Shown piece by piece: positions 37,188-48,672 of a stretch of DNA of 64,000 bases. A model generated the notes under the pieces. The model had not been told where the DNA came from and did no database searches. It saw nothing but the letters and a program-made list of their open reading frames with translations. Location of the stretch: NCBI RefSeq assembly GCF_025127995.1, contig NZ_JAHLYP010000029.1:19788-83787 (forward strand). The letters are read 5' to 3'. The stretch's first letter is position 1. Each line of letters starts with the position of its first letter. Source of the DNA: Synechococcus sp. CS-1332. Lineage in GTDB: Bacteria > Cyanobacteriota > Cyanobacteriia > PCC-6307 > Cyanobiaceae. The translations under genes were made by a program, and so were the position numbers.

Positions 37188-38627
37188 ATGTTCAGTCAGT
37201 ACAAACCGAACCAGGGGTACGACGAGTACTTCACCTCCACCGACCAGCCCCGGGCCACCCTGAAGCCGCTGCTGTCGTCCCTCGGCCAGATGGGCCTCGA
37301 CCAGTTGAACCGCAACCACGTGGCCGCCGGCATGCTGCTCAAGCGCCTCGGGGCCACCTTCCGGCTCAACGATTCCGACAGCAAGGGGGTCGAGCGGATC
37401 CTTCCCTTCGATCCCCTGCCCCGGCTGATCAGTTCCGGCGAATGGGAGCGTCTGGAGCGGGGCCTGATCCAGCGGCTGGAGGCGATCGACTGCTTCCTGG
37501 CCGACGTCTATGGCGACCAGAAAATCCTGGCCGACGGCGTGGTGCCCAGGGCCGATGTGGAAAGCTCCCAGGGCTGGCGGCCCCAGATGCAGGGTTTCCA
37601 GCCGCCCCTCGGGCGCTGGTGCCACATCTCCGGCCTGGATCTGGTGCGGGACGGCGACGGCACCTGGCGGGTGCTGGAGGACAACCTGCGTTGCCCCTCG
37701 GGGGTGGCCTACTTCCTCGAGAACCGGCGGGTGATGAAGCGCATGTTCCCGAGCCTGTTCGCCGGGCGCACGGTGCAGCCCATCGACGACTACCCCTCCC
37801 ACCTGCTGCAGACCCTGCGGGAACTGGCCCCCTGGACCGACACCCCCAAGGTGGTGCTGCTGACCCCCGGGGTGTTCAACAGCGCCTACTTCGAGCACAG
37901 CTATCTCGCCCAGCAGATGGGGATCCAGCTGGTGGAGGGCCGTGACCTGGTCTGCGAGGGGGATCGGGTGTGGATGCGCAGCACCGCCGGCCTCGAGGCG
38001 GTCGATGTGATCTACCGCCGCATCGACGACGACTTCCTCGACCCGGCCGTGTTCCGCAGCGATTCCATGCTGGGGGTGAGGGGCCTGATGGGGGCCTACG
38101 GGGCGGGGCGGGTGGCCATCGCCAATGCCCCGGGCACCGGCGTGGCCGACGACAAGCTCATCTATGCCTATGTGGGCGAGATGATCCGCTACTACCTGGA
38201 TGAGGAGCCGATCATCGAGAACGTTCCCACCTACATCTGTTCTCGCCCCGACGACCAGGCCTACGTGCTCGAGCACCTCGGGGAGCTGGTGGTGAAGGCG
38301 GTGGCGGAAGCCGGTGGCTACGGCATGCTGATCGGCCCCCATGCGAGCCAGGCGGAGATTGATGAGTTCGCCATCAAGATCCAGGCGGATCCCCGCAATT
38401 ACATCGCCCAGCCCACCCTGGAACTCTCCACCGTGCCTTCCCTGAGCGAAGGGGAGCTCTACCCCTGCCATGTGGACCTGCGACCCTATGTGCTGCGTGG
38501 CAAGGGGGCCTGGGTGAGTCCCGGCGGCCTCACCCGGGTCGCCCTGCGGCGCGGTTCCCTGGTGGTCAATTCCTCCCAGGGGGGTGGCTGCAAGGACACC
38601 TGGATCGTGGATGAAGCCCCATGCTGA
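37188..38627 (+). CDS. Circularly permuted ATP-grasp protein
   Basis: A 479-residue member of the circularly permuted ATP-grasp type 2 family (once DUF404/DUF407). Family marks are the N-terminal YDEYF, FPFDPLPRLIS-like segment, IDCFLADVYGDQKIL, the acidic VLEDNLRCPSG, VIYRRIDDDFLDP, and GGYGMLIGPHAS near the C-terminus. ATP-grasp enzymes join an acid to an amine or thiol with ATP. In this family the substrate is unknown, though a peptide ligase role has been proposed. It overlaps the alpha-E gene by 7 bases and begins a group of five co-oriented genes. Start supported by an upstream GGAAGG. Confidence 0.9.
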   Translation: MFSQYKPNQGYDEYFTSTDQPRATLKPLLSSLGQMGLDQLNRNHVAAGMLLKRLGATFRLNDSDSKGVERILPFDPLPRLISSGEWERLERGLIQRLEAIDCFLADVYGDQKILADGVVPRADVESSQGWRPQMQGFQPPLGRWCHISGLDLVRDGDGTWRVLEDNLRCPSGVAYFLENRRVMKRMFPSLFAGRTVQPIDDYPSHLLQTLRELAPWTDTPKVVLLTPGVFNSAYFEHSYLAQQMGIQLVEGRDLVCEGDRVWMRSTAGLEAVDVIYRRIDDDFLDPAVFRSDSMLGVRGLMGAYGAGRVAIANAPGTGVADDKLIYAYVGEMIRYYLDEEPIIENVPTYICSRPDDQAYVLEHLGELVVKAVAEAGGYGMLIGPHASQAEIDEFAIKIQADPRNYIAQPTLELSTVPSLSEGELYPCHVDLRPYVLRGKGAWVSPGGLTRVALRRGSLVVNSSQGGGCKDTWIVDEAPC

Positions 38628-39601
38628 GCCGCGTTGCCGACTCCCTCTACTGGATCAATCGCAACGTCGAACGGGCCGAGAACATTTCCCGTTTCGTGGA
38701 GGTGAGCGAGGCCATGGCCCTCGACTGCCCCCCCGGCAGCGCCGAACCCTGGCTACCCCTGATCGAGGCCAGCGGCGACCGCAAGCTCTTCGACAAGCTC
38801 TGTCCGGTGGTGACCCCGGAGGCCGTGATCCATTTCCTGGTGCGGGAGGCCGACAACCCCAGCAGCGTTCTCAACTGCATCGGCAACGCCCGGGAGAACG
38901 CCCGGCAGATCCGTGAAGTGATCACCACGGAGATGTGGGAGCAGATCAACGACATCTACTGGACGCTGCAGGAAGAGCACTTCTGGCTGCAGCCGCCCCA
39001 GGAACAGCTGCGGGAGATCCGCCGGGCCTGCCAGCTGTTCTACGGGATCACCGACGCCACCCTCAGCCGCGACCTTTCCTGGCAGTTCAGTCGCCTCGGT
39101 CGCCTGCTCGAGCGGGCCGACAAGACCACCCGGATCCTGGACGTCAAGTACTTCCTGCTGCTGCCTTCGACCGAGGAGGTGGGTGGGGTTCTCGATGAGT
39201 TGCAGTGGATCTCCCTGCTGCGCTCGGCCGGCGCGTACCAGATGTTCCGTCAGTCGAGCCAGCAGGCCATCGAACCCAAGGCGGTGGCCGCCTTCCTGCT
39301 GCTGGATCCGATCTTTCCCCGTTCGGTCCGCTACTGTCTGGAGCGGATCAGCGACACGCTCAGGATCATCCGGGGCAGCTCGGTGCCCCTGCCAGCGGAT
39401 GATCTGGAATGCCTGATCGGGCTCACGTTGGCCCACTGGAGTTTCACCAGGATCGACGAACTCGTCGCCACCGGTCTGCATGAGGCCATCGACAATTTCC
39501 AGTCGGATCTGAATCGCCTGCATCAGTTGATCGAAGCCCGTTACTTCATTGCCCCCACCAGCAGCAGTTCGAGTCAAGAGGCGGCATGCGAGCCCGCCTG
39601 A
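38621..39601 (+). CDS. Alpha-E domain protein
   Basis: A 326-residue all-helical protein of the alpha-E family (once DUF403). It begins MLSRVADSLYWINRNVERAE, with repeated helix motifs such as NARENARQIREVITTEMWEQ and LGRLLERADKTTRILDVKY. Its conserved acidic residues suggest metal binding, but no activity is known. It always travels with the ATP-grasp and transglutaminase-like proteins, which implies a shared peptide or protein modification path. It overlaps both neighbours (7 and 16 bases), so it is translationally linked to them. Confidence 0.9.
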   Translation: MLSRVADSLYWINRNVERAENISRFVEVSEAMALDCPPGSAEPWLPLIEASGDRKLFDKLCPVVTPEAVIHFLVREADNPSSVLNCIGNARENARQIREVITTEMWEQINDIYWTLQEEHFWLQPPQEQLREIRRACQLFYGITDATLSRDLSWQFSRLGRLLERADKTTRILDVKYFLLLPSTEEVGGVLDELQWISLLRSAGAYQMFRQSSQQAIEPKAVAAFLLLDPIFPRSVRYCLERISDTLRIIRGSSVPLPADDLECLIGLTLAHWSFTRIDELVATGLHEAIDNFQSDLNRLHQLIEARYFIAPTSSSSSQEAACEPA

Positions 39602-40485
39602 CCCACACCTTCAACTACCGCTACAGCGCGCCGGTCTTCCTGGGGTCCCACCGTTTCTGCCTGAAGCCCCGGGGCCATGGCTTCCAGCGGCTGCTCCATT
39701 TCCACCTGGCCATCAGTCCGGATCCTTCTTTGCTCTATCCACTGGTGGCCGCCAGTGGCGATGAGATCCTGCGGGCCCGCTTCGAGGGCAGCACCGATCA
39801 CTTCCGGGTGCAGGCGACCAGCGATGTGGAGACCCAGCCGCTGCCGCCCCTGGCCACCTGCCTGCAGGACCAGGAGCCCCTGCTCCCCTACCCGGTGGGC
39901 CATCTCAACGGCGATCTGCTGGGCTCCCTGGAGGGGTGGCTCCCCAATGGCCAGCACGACCCCGCCGCAGTGGATCTGGCCCAGGAAGCGCTGATGGGAA
40001 GTGACCAGCGTGGGCTGATGTTCCTTGAGCAGCTGGTGGAGATCATCAAGGACCGGGTCAAGTACACCCAGCGGCACGTGGGGCCGGCCTGGCCGGCGGG
40101 CCGCACCCTCAAGGAACGGGTTGGCTCCTGCCGCGACCTGGCGATGCTGATGATCGAGACCTGCCGCTGCGTCGGTCTGCCGGCCCGGTTCGTGAGCGGC
40201 TACCACCTGGTGGAACCGCCGCCGAAGCAGTACGACCTGCATGCCTGGGCGGAGGTCTACCTGCCCGGTGCGGGTTGGCGGGGCTTCGATCCCAGTGGCA
40301 AGGGCAGTATTGACGACCGCTACATCACCCTGGCCACCTCCTCCAAGCCCACCCTCACGGCGGCGGTGAACGGCAGCTTCTCGGGCCCTGAGGGGGTGGA
40401 AAGCGAACTGGACTGGACCATCGAGGCGGAGCTGCTGGAGCCCGCTCCCGTGGGCGCTTCCTGGCACGGGGTGCTGCAGCGCTGA
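39586..40485 (+). CDS. Transglutaminase-like cysteine protease-fold protein
   Basis: A 299-residue protein with an N-terminal beta-rich domain (opening LTHTFNYRYSAPVFL) and a transglutaminase core. The triad is visible: Cys in GSCRDLA, His in HAWAEVYLPGAGW and Asp in GFDPSGKG. Such bacterial proteins are probably peptidases or amidases rather than true cross-linking enzymes. Large relatives carry a DUF2126 domain on the same chain; here that domain is a separate gene downstream of glgP. Third gene of the ATP-grasp/alpha-E group. Confidence 0.9.
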   Translation: MRARLTHTFNYRYSAPVFLGSHRFCLKPRGHGFQRLLHFHLAISPDPSLLYPLVAASGDEILRARFEGSTDHFRVQATSDVETQPLPPLATCLQDQEPLLPYPVGHLNGDLLGSLEGWLPNGQHDPAAVDLAQEALMGSDQRGLMFLEQLVEIIKDRVKYTQRHVGPAWPAGRTLKERVGSCRDLAMLMIETCRCVGLPARFVSGYHLVEPPPKQYDLHAWAEVYLPGAGWRGFDPSGKGSIDDRYITLATSSKPTLTAAVNGSFSGPEGVESELDWTIEAELLEPAPVGASWHGVLQR

Positions 40486-40591
40486 AAGAAAGCCACTCTT
40501 AAGGAGCGCCCGCCTGTATCCGATGGTGCAGCGGCTGCGGCACTCCCCAGGCCAGGACAGGTCCCACGTCGCCACCCACGGCATCTCCCCC

Positions 40592-43014
<2,423 letters not shown>

Positions 43015-43018
<4 letters not shown>

Positions 43019-43052
43019 GCCTTCCGCAACCCGCATGAGCTGGCCCGCATGA
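43015..43052 (+). promoter_or_regulatory. Chain of three ATGA re-initiation sites with two mini-ORFs
   Basis: The glgP stop overlaps an ATG (ATGA, 43015-43018) that opens MSLPQPA-stop. That stop overlaps the next ATG (ATGA, 43035-43038), which opens MSWPA-stop, and this stop overlaps the ATG of the DUF2126 gene (ATGA, 43049-43052). All three read ATGAGC. The last two come from an exact 14-base tandem duplication. Confidence 0.6.
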
Positions 43053-43057
43053 GCTGG
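43030..43057. repeat. 14-base exact tandem duplication over a start codon
   Basis: CCCGCATGAGCTGG occurs at 43030-43043 and again at 43044-43057, so the translation start of the DUF2126 gene is duplicated. Since 14 is not a multiple of three, the two starts are in different frames. Confidence 0.85.
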
Positions 43058-45136
43058 ATGGAACGGGTGGCCGAGGCGGCCGAGTCCCGCCTGCGCGCCG
43101 CTGGCATCCAGCTCACCCTCGGCGGTGAGCCCACCCTGGTCCCCCTCGTACCGGAGGGGCCGGAGTGGAGCGTCACGGCCGACGGCCCCACCAAGCTGGC
43201 CATCGCCCGGGCCATGGCCCAGGACCTGCAGCAGCGGGTCTGGCGTGGCAGCACGCTGCTCTACTGCCCGGGCAAGAGTTACGACGGCGAGGTCAATCCC
43301 CGCTGGGCCCTGCGCCTGGTCCTGGGCGACGACGGCACGGCGCCGGTCCGCTGGCCCGGCCTCTGCCAGCCCGGTCTGGAGGGTTCACCGCTGAAGTCCA
43401 GCGAAGGCCCGGCCTGGTTGGAGCGCCTGGGTGAGCTCCTGGGCCTCACGCTTCAGCCGGTGCTGCTGCGGGATCCCCTCGATCCCGATCGACGGGCCTG
43501 GGCGGCCCCCTTGAGCGTCGCCCCCGCGGAGACGACTGACGAGGCGGGGGCGGTGGAGTGGAAGGTGGTGCCCTGGCCCCTGGAGGACAGCCTGCGGGAG
43601 CTCACCGGTGCCCCCGGTCCGGCCGGCCTGCGCCTGCCCCTGGAGCACCTGCCCGAGGACGTGCCCCGCCAGGTGCTCACCCTGGAGATTGATCCCGATG
43701 GCTGGGAACTGTTCCTGCCACCCCTCGAGCGCGAACCCCTGCGGGTGTTGCTGCAGGCGGTGGCCGACAGCCTCGGCGACCTGGCGGCGCCCAGGCTCAG
43801 CGGCGTGCTGCCCTTTGATGCCGGCGAGCGCTGGCAGGTGCTGGGCCTGACCGCCGACCCGGGCGTGCTGGAGATCAACCTGCCCGTCTGCCACAGCTGG
43901 CTGGAGTACCACCAGTGGCTGCAGCGGCTGGAGGAGGTCGGCGAGCGCGTCGGGCTGCGCAGCTGGAAGGACCTGGGCGACGGCCGCCAGGAGGGCACCG
44001 GTGGCGGCAACCACTTGCTCTGGGGCGGCCCCGACCTGGCCCACCATCCCTTCTTCTCCCGGCCGGCCTGGCTCACGGGGATCCTGCGCTACTGGCAACG
44101 GCACCCGTCGCTGGCCTATCTGTTCTGCGGCCCCGGGGTGGGTCCCTCCTCCCAGTCGCCACGGCCCGATGAGGCGATCGGCGATTGCTTCGATCTGGAG
44201 CTGGCCTACCGGGCCATCGAGCAGGCGGAGGGCCAGCCTTCGGCCGAACCGTTCGGTGACGCTCGGGGCCTGATCGGCGAAACGCTGCGCCATCTCCATG
44301 CCGACCGCAGCGGCAACAACCACCGCAGCGAAATCAGCTTCGACAAGTTCTGGAATCCTGGTGCCCCTGCCGGCTGTCTTGGCCTGGTGGAGTTCCGGGC
44401 CCTGGAAAGCCTGCCCAGCATGGCGTGGAGCAGCACCATCGCCCTGCTGTGGACGGCCCTGGCGGCCCACCTGCTGGAGCCCCGCCACCGCCCCACCCAG
44501 CTGCACGACTGGGGCGCCAGCCTGCATGACCGCCAGCTGTTTCCCAGCCAGCTCTGGGCCGACCTGGAGTCCATTCTGGCCGAGCTGGCGGCGGATGGCC
44601 TGGCCCTCGATCCGGCCGCGTTCCGGGCCATCTGGGAGTGGCGTTTTCCGCCCCTGCTGCGCTGGCAGGGGCAGGCCGGCCCCAGCGACGCGGCACCGGC
44701 CCTGGAACTGCGGCCCGCCCCCGAGCCCTGGCCCCTGATCTGCGACACCCCGGTGCAGGGGGGCTTCACCAGCCGGTTCATCGACGGCTCCCTGCGCCGC
44801 TTCGAGGTGGTGGCCAACCCGGCGTTTCGTCGGGACTGCCAGCTGCTTGTCAACGGTCGGCCCCTGCCGATGGAGCCCGCCAGGGAGGGGGCGTCCCAGG
44901 TGCTGGCGGTGCGCTTCCGTTTCCAACGGCTTTACCCGTGCCTGCATCCGGCGATCGAGCCGCACATGCCCCTGGAGCTTGTGCTGCGCACCCCCGGCGG
45001 GGAGTTCGGCTTCCGCCTGCACCCCGATGGCCACCGTTTTGAACCCTGCCTGGCGCCCGGGTTCGTTCCCGGCGCGCCCGCCTGGCAGGGGCGCCAGCGC
45101 CCCACCGACCACACCATCGATCTGCGGCTCGGCTGA
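43049..45136 (+). CDS. DUF2126 protein, free-standing half of large transglutaminase-like enzymes
   Basis: A 695-residue protein matching the DUF2126 region normally found at the C-terminus of roughly 1100-residue transglutaminase-like proteins. Markers are LTLGGEPTLVPL and LGPTK-like TADGPTKLAIARAM near the start, then LEINLPVCHSWLEYHQWL, GTGGGNHLLWGGP, LRHLHADRSGNNHRSEIS and DKFWNP, and a C-terminal QGGFTSRFIDGSLRRFEVVAN strand set (first 15 residues are diagnostic). Many conserved His, Glu and Asn could make an amidoligase-like active site, as suggested for this family; that is not proven. It closes the ATP-grasp/alpha-E group. Confidence 0.85.
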   Translation: MSWMERVAEAAESRLRAAGIQLTLGGEPTLVPLVPEGPEWSVTADGPTKLAIARAMAQDLQQRVWRGSTLLYCPGKSYDGEVNPRWALRLVLGDDGTAPVRWPGLCQPGLEGSPLKSSEGPAWLERLGELLGLTLQPVLLRDPLDPDRRAWAAPLSVAPAETTDEAGAVEWKVVPWPLEDSLRELTGAPGPAGLRLPLEHLPEDVPRQVLTLEIDPDGWELFLPPLEREPLRVLLQAVADSLGDLAAPRLSGVLPFDAGERWQVLGLTADPGVLEINLPVCHSWLEYHQWLQRLEEVGERVGLRSWKDLGDGRQEGTGGGNHLLWGGPDLAHHPFFSRPAWLTGILRYWQRHPSLAYLFCGPGVGPSSQSPRPDEAIGDCFDLELAYRAIEQAEGQPSAEPFGDARGLIGETLRHLHADRSGNNHRSEISFDKFWNPGAPAGCLGLVEFRALESLPSMAWSSTIALLWTALAAHLLEPRHRPTQLHDWGASLHDRQLFPSQLWADLESILAELAADGLALDPAAFRAIWEWRFPPLLRWQGQAGPSDAAPALELRPAPEPWPLICDTPVQGGFTSRFIDGSLRRFEVVANPAFRRDCQLLVNGRPLPMEPAREGASQVLAVRFRFQRLYPCLHPAIEPHMPLELVLRTPGGEFGFRLHPDGHRFEPCLAPGFVPGAPAWQGRQRPTDHTIDLRLG

Positions 45137-45293
45137 ACGGGCATGCGGGGCGCGGGAAAGTACCGAAATCTGAGCCAGGCAGGCAGATCAGCGACCTCCA
45201 ACACTTCTCTTTCTCTCACTTTTCAGGCGCCTTGAAGCCGGATTTCCAGTCCAATTCTCAGTAGCGCTGCAGTTATCAAGAATCACTTCGGGT

Positions 45294-45314
45294 GGGAAGG
45301 AGAATTTCCTTCCC
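45294..45314. repeat. Hairpin in the leader of the GGDEF-EAL gene
   Basis: GGGAAGGA and TCCTTCCC pair perfectly over eight bases around a GAATT loop, 43 bases before the start at 45358. No T-run follows on either strand, so it is not an intrinsic terminator. The surrounding 221-base spacer (45137-45357) is less GC-rich and holds no gene. Confidence 0.55.
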
Positions 45315-45357
45315 CAGCCTGGTCAGCACCGAAAACGATGCCTAACATCCCTGGTGA

Positions 45358-47493
45358 ATGGAAGCATCAGTGCAATCTTTCTGGTTCAGAACGCCGGCAG
45401 AACAGAGTCTGATTCCATGCGTCGAGAGCATCGGCGATGCCCTGCGTTTTGCCGCTGACCTGGGCAGCGATGATCTCGTTGTGCTCGATCTCGACCATGG
45501 CCATTTCATCGATTGCAACCGTTCCGCCCACGAACGGCTCGGTTACGACCGGGACCAGTTCCTCACATTGAATCCAGCCGCGATTCAGGCGGATGGGGCC
45601 CTGGCCAACGATCTGATGCGGGATCAGCTGCAGGTGATGCGACAGCGGCCGAGGGGCAGCTTCGCCACGCGCCATCGGGCCCGATCCGGCGCCTGTCGGG
45701 ATGTGTCCGTGAGTTATCAGGTGCTGGAGTTGGCTGGTCGGCTGGTGGCTCTCTTGACCCATCGCGACCGAACCGACCTGGATACGGCTCTGCGGGAAAG
45801 TTCCCGGCTGGGCTCGCTGCTGCAGGAGGCCGAGCGACTCACCCATGCGGGCAGCTGGGAGCTGAACCATCGAACCGGAGAACTGCTCTGGTCCAAGGAG
45901 GCCTACAGCATCTTCAATACCGCCCCGGAGCTGACGGCGCCGTCCTACGAGGAGTTCCTCAGGACGGTGCATCCGGAGGATCGTTCCCTGGTGGATGCCA
46001 CCTTCCAGGACTCCTTTCGCTCGGGCCAGCCCTATCGGATCGAGCATCGTCTGCTGCTTGGCAATGGCCTGCTCAAGGTGGTCCTGGAGCGGGGACGCAC
46101 GACCCTCGACGACGACGGACGACCGTTGTTCACGGTGGGAACGGTTCAGGACATCAGCGAACAGCACGAGATTCAGCAGCGATTGGAGCGCATCGCCTTC
46201 GTTGATCCCCTCACCAGGCTTCCCAACAAGGCCGCCGCCGTTCGTCAGCTGGCCCGCCTGTTGCGTGCGTCCGGCACGGAGCACAGCATCGCCCTGATCA
46301 ACCTCGACCTCGACAATTTCCAGTCGATCAACAACAGCCTGGGCCATGAGATCGGCAACCAGGTGCTCCAGGCCAGCGGCACCTGCCTGCGCCACCTGAT
46401 GGGACCGGACGACTGGTTGGCCAGGGTCGGCAGTGATGAATTCATCCTGTTGCGGCCCATGGCCATGGCGGACCGGGGCCAGGCCCTGATGTGGGCTGAG
46501 GACATCCGCCGCACCCTCGGAAACACCCCCGGGATGGGCACCGGCCTGGCGGTCCAGCCCAGCGCTTCGCTTGGGGTGGCCCTGGCTCCAGACCACGGCC
46601 TCGACCCCGACACCCTGCTGCGCTGCGCCAACACAGCCTTGATGGAGGCCAAGCAGCACGGCAAGAACCAGCTGCGCCTCTACACCCCGGAGATCAGCCT
46701 GCAGTTGCGCGAGCGCCTCGAGCTGGAGCTGAGCCTGGCCCGGGCCATTGACCGGGAGCAGCTGCGTCTGTTTTACCAACCCCAGATCGATCGGGGTGGC
46801 AGCCGGATTGCGGGGGCCGAGGCCCTGCTGCGCTGGCGGGACCAGAGCGGCCGGATGGTGTCCCCGAACGTGTTCATTCCGCTGGCGGAGAAGACCGGCC
46901 AGATCCACAGCATCGGCCTCTGGGTGATCGAGGAGGCCTGCCGTCAACTGCACGCCTGGCACAGGCAGGGACTGCGGCCGGGGAAAGTGGCGATCAACAT
47001 CTCAGCCCTGCAGCTGGGTGCCGAGCATCCCTCCCTGGCCGAGCTGCTGGCCGGGGCGCTGCAGAACTACGGCCTGGTGCCCGAGAATCTCGAACTGGAG
47101 ATCACCGAAACGGCCCTGCTCAACGATCCAGGCCGTGCCGGCGAACAACTGCGGCAGCTCGCCGAGAGCGGTTTCAGCCTGGCGATCGACGACTTCGGCA
47201 CGGGCTACTCCTCGTTGGCCATGCTCCATTCCCTGCCCCTCGACAAGCTCAAGATCGATCGCTTCTTCGTCGACCGCCTTGGCAACGACGACGCCGACCT
47301 GGCCATCGTCAAGGCCACCATCGTGATGGCCAAGGAACTGGGATTGATGACCCTGGCGGAAGGGGTGGAAACCCGTGAGCAGCTGCGGATGCTGCAGAGC
47401 CTCGGCTGCGACCAGTTCCAGGGGCACCTGCTGGGCAGGCCCATGTCCGCCGACGCCTTCGGCTCCCTGTTGCGGGTCGCTGCCGCCGCCTGA
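45358..47493 (+). CDS. PAS-PAS-GGDEF-EAL cyclic di-GMP protein, probable phosphodiesterase
   Basis: A 711-residue cytoplasmic protein. Two PAS-like sensor domains (about residues 30-140 and 155-275; the second has AGSWELNHRTGELLWS typical of PAS_3) precede a GGDEF domain (about 280-440) and an EAL domain (about 455-705). The cyclase motif is GSDEF rather than GGDEF, so synthase activity is doubtful. The EAL side keeps EALLRW, NISA, the Glu of ITETALL, and DDFGTGYSS, so it should cleave cyclic di-GMP. There is no membrane segment. It is probably monocistronic. Confidence 0.9.
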   Translation: MEASVQSFWFRTPAEQSLIPCVESIGDALRFAADLGSDDLVVLDLDHGHFIDCNRSAHERLGYDRDQFLTLNPAAIQADGALANDLMRDQLQVMRQRPRGSFATRHRARSGACRDVSVSYQVLELAGRLVALLTHRDRTDLDTALRESSRLGSLLQEAERLTHAGSWELNHRTGELLWSKEAYSIFNTAPELTAPSYEEFLRTVHPEDRSLVDATFQDSFRSGQPYRIEHRLLLGNGLLKVVLERGRTTLDDDGRPLFTVGTVQDISEQHEIQQRLERIAFVDPLTRLPNKAAAVRQLARLLRASGTEHSIALINLDLDNFQSINNSLGHEIGNQVLQASGTCLRHLMGPDDWLARVGSDEFILLRPMAMADRGQALMWAEDIRRTLGNTPGMGTGLAVQPSASLGVALAPDHGLDPDTLLRCANTALMEAKQHGKNQLRLYTPEISLQLRERLELELSLARAIDREQLRLFYQPQIDRGGSRIAGAEALLRWRDQSGRMVSPNVFIPLAEKTGQIHSIGLWVIEEACRQLHAWHRQGLRPGKVAINISALQLGAEHPSLAELLAGALQNYGLVPENLELEITETALLNDPGRAGEQLRQLAESGFSLAIDDFGTGYSSLAMLHSLPLDKLKIDRFFVDRLGNDDADLAIVKATIVMAKELGLMTLAEGVETREQLRMLQSLGCDQFQGHLLGRPMSADAFGSLLRVAAAA

Positions 47494-47502
47494 AGCCAGC
47501 GC

Positions 47503-48060
47503 TTACCAGCTCACCCCGTGCAGCTTGGGCAGGGGGGCGGTCTTGGAGGTCACCGCGAAGAGCCGTGGGATGCGGTGGCTGTTGTAGACGCGGAATTCGC
47601 GCACCACGCTGGCGCCCTCCTCGCGCACGGCCTGGTTGAGCACAAGGGAGCCATCGGGATCAGAGACGGAACGGTGGAACGTGCCGGGGGGAATGCGCAG
47701 GATGTCGCCGCCGCAGTCGAGGCGAACAATGTGATATGGGTAGTTCCAGCCCAGATTGACCAGGAAGAAGGTGCGGCCGCCGTGCATGGCCAGCAGGTTG
47801 TCCTCCTGATGGGGATGGAGATAGAACTGCCAGCTGCCGGACTCCTTGCAGTCCGGCGGGCTGATCGCCGGACCCGAATGCACCACCAGATCCCGCTTGT
47901 TGGACGTGGGCACGGTGATGTCGAAGAACCGCACCGACGGGGTGTCGCGGAACTTCTCGTAGGGGATCAGCTCGAACATCGGAGCTGGACGGGGCCCTTG
48001 GGCGGCCCCGGTGGACCGGCGATGCTGCAGCTCGTCTCTCGACGGGACGGTGGCGGTCAT
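47503..48060 (-). CDS. Cupin-like protein conserved in picocyanobacteria
   Basis: A 185-residue protein (158 if the ATG at 47979, opening MFELIPYEKFRDTP, is used; I think this shorter form is likelier). Beta strands with SWQFYLHPHQEDNLLAMHGG, WNYPYHIVRLD and LRIPPGTFHRSVSDPDGS look like a single cupin barrel, with several histidines that could bind a metal. I recall near-identical proteins in marine Synechococcus but know no function. It ends 9 bases from the end of the GGDEF-EAL gene and is divergent from narM. Confidence 0.6.
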   Translation of the reverse strand: MTATVPSRDELQHRRSTGAAQGPRPAPMFELIPYEKFRDTPSVRFFDITVPTSNKRDLVVHSGPAISPPDCKESGSWQFYLHPHQEDNLLAMHGGRTFFLVNLGWNYPYHIVRLDCGGDILRIPPGTFHRSVSDPDGSLVLNQAVREEGASVVREFRVYNSHRIPRLFAVTSKTAPLPKLHGVSW

Positions 48061-48210
48061 GGGAGCGACTTCGTGAGAAGCCTCTGCGGTCTGTTCAGTG
48101 AACCTAATCCTGGCGGGGTCCCACGGTGAGATCGGCTACGAAAGCCCATGGGCATTGGGCCAGTTCCAGTGGTGGTGATGCCTAGGGTGAACCCCCTGCG
48201 CGCCGCGCCC

Positions 48211-48672
48211 ATGGGCCGCCACGACCATTGTTTCGGCTTCGAGGCCGACTTCGTCGGCGACCTGCGCTGCATCCCAATGGCGGTGCGGCGCAAGCTGGAT
48301 CTGGTGGGCGTCAAGCTGAAGCTGAGCCACTGGGGCGACCTCAGCGACCAGGAGCGGCAGCGGCTGCTGGCCTGGCCGGACGACCCCTGTGCCCTGGCGG
48401 AGCTGGACCTCTGGCTCGGCCAGCGCACCGCCGGCATGGCCGCCGGGGTCGCCGGCCGGCTGGTGCCGGCCTGCGGTGCTCCGTGGCAGCAGGGCGATGC
48501 TCCCCCGCAGGTGCTGCTCGCCTCCTGCCAGCAACTGGGGCTGGGCCTGCCCGCGCATGCCTGGGCGGAGCTTGACGAGCTGCAGCGCTTTGCCCTGGTG
48601 AAGCTCAGCCATCCGGGCCACGAGCACCGCAACCTGCCGCGGGCCTTCGCCGAGTTCGGCCTCGAGGCATGA
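48211..48672 (+). CDS. narM: Nitrate reductase-associated protein NarM
   Basis: A 154-residue protein of the nitrate-reductase-associated family found in cyanobacteria. FGFEADFVGDLRCIPMAVRR, KLSHWGDLSDQERQRLLAWP and the C-terminal LQRFALVKLSHPGHEHRNLP are its conserved blocks. In Synechococcus elongatus NarM is needed for active nitrate reductase. ATG codons at 48178 and 48148 would add 11 or 21 residues without similarity. The gene overlaps mobA (ATGA) and precedes moaA, so it belongs with molybdenum cofactor genes. The reductase gene narB is not in the window. Confidence 0.85.
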   Translation: MGRHDHCFGFEADFVGDLRCIPMAVRRKLDLVGVKLKLSHWGDLSDQERQRLLAWPDDPCALAELDLWLGQRTAGMAAGVAGRLVPACGAPWQQGDAPPQVLLASCQQLGLGLPAHAWAELDELQRFALVKLSHPGHEHRNLPRAFAEFGLEA

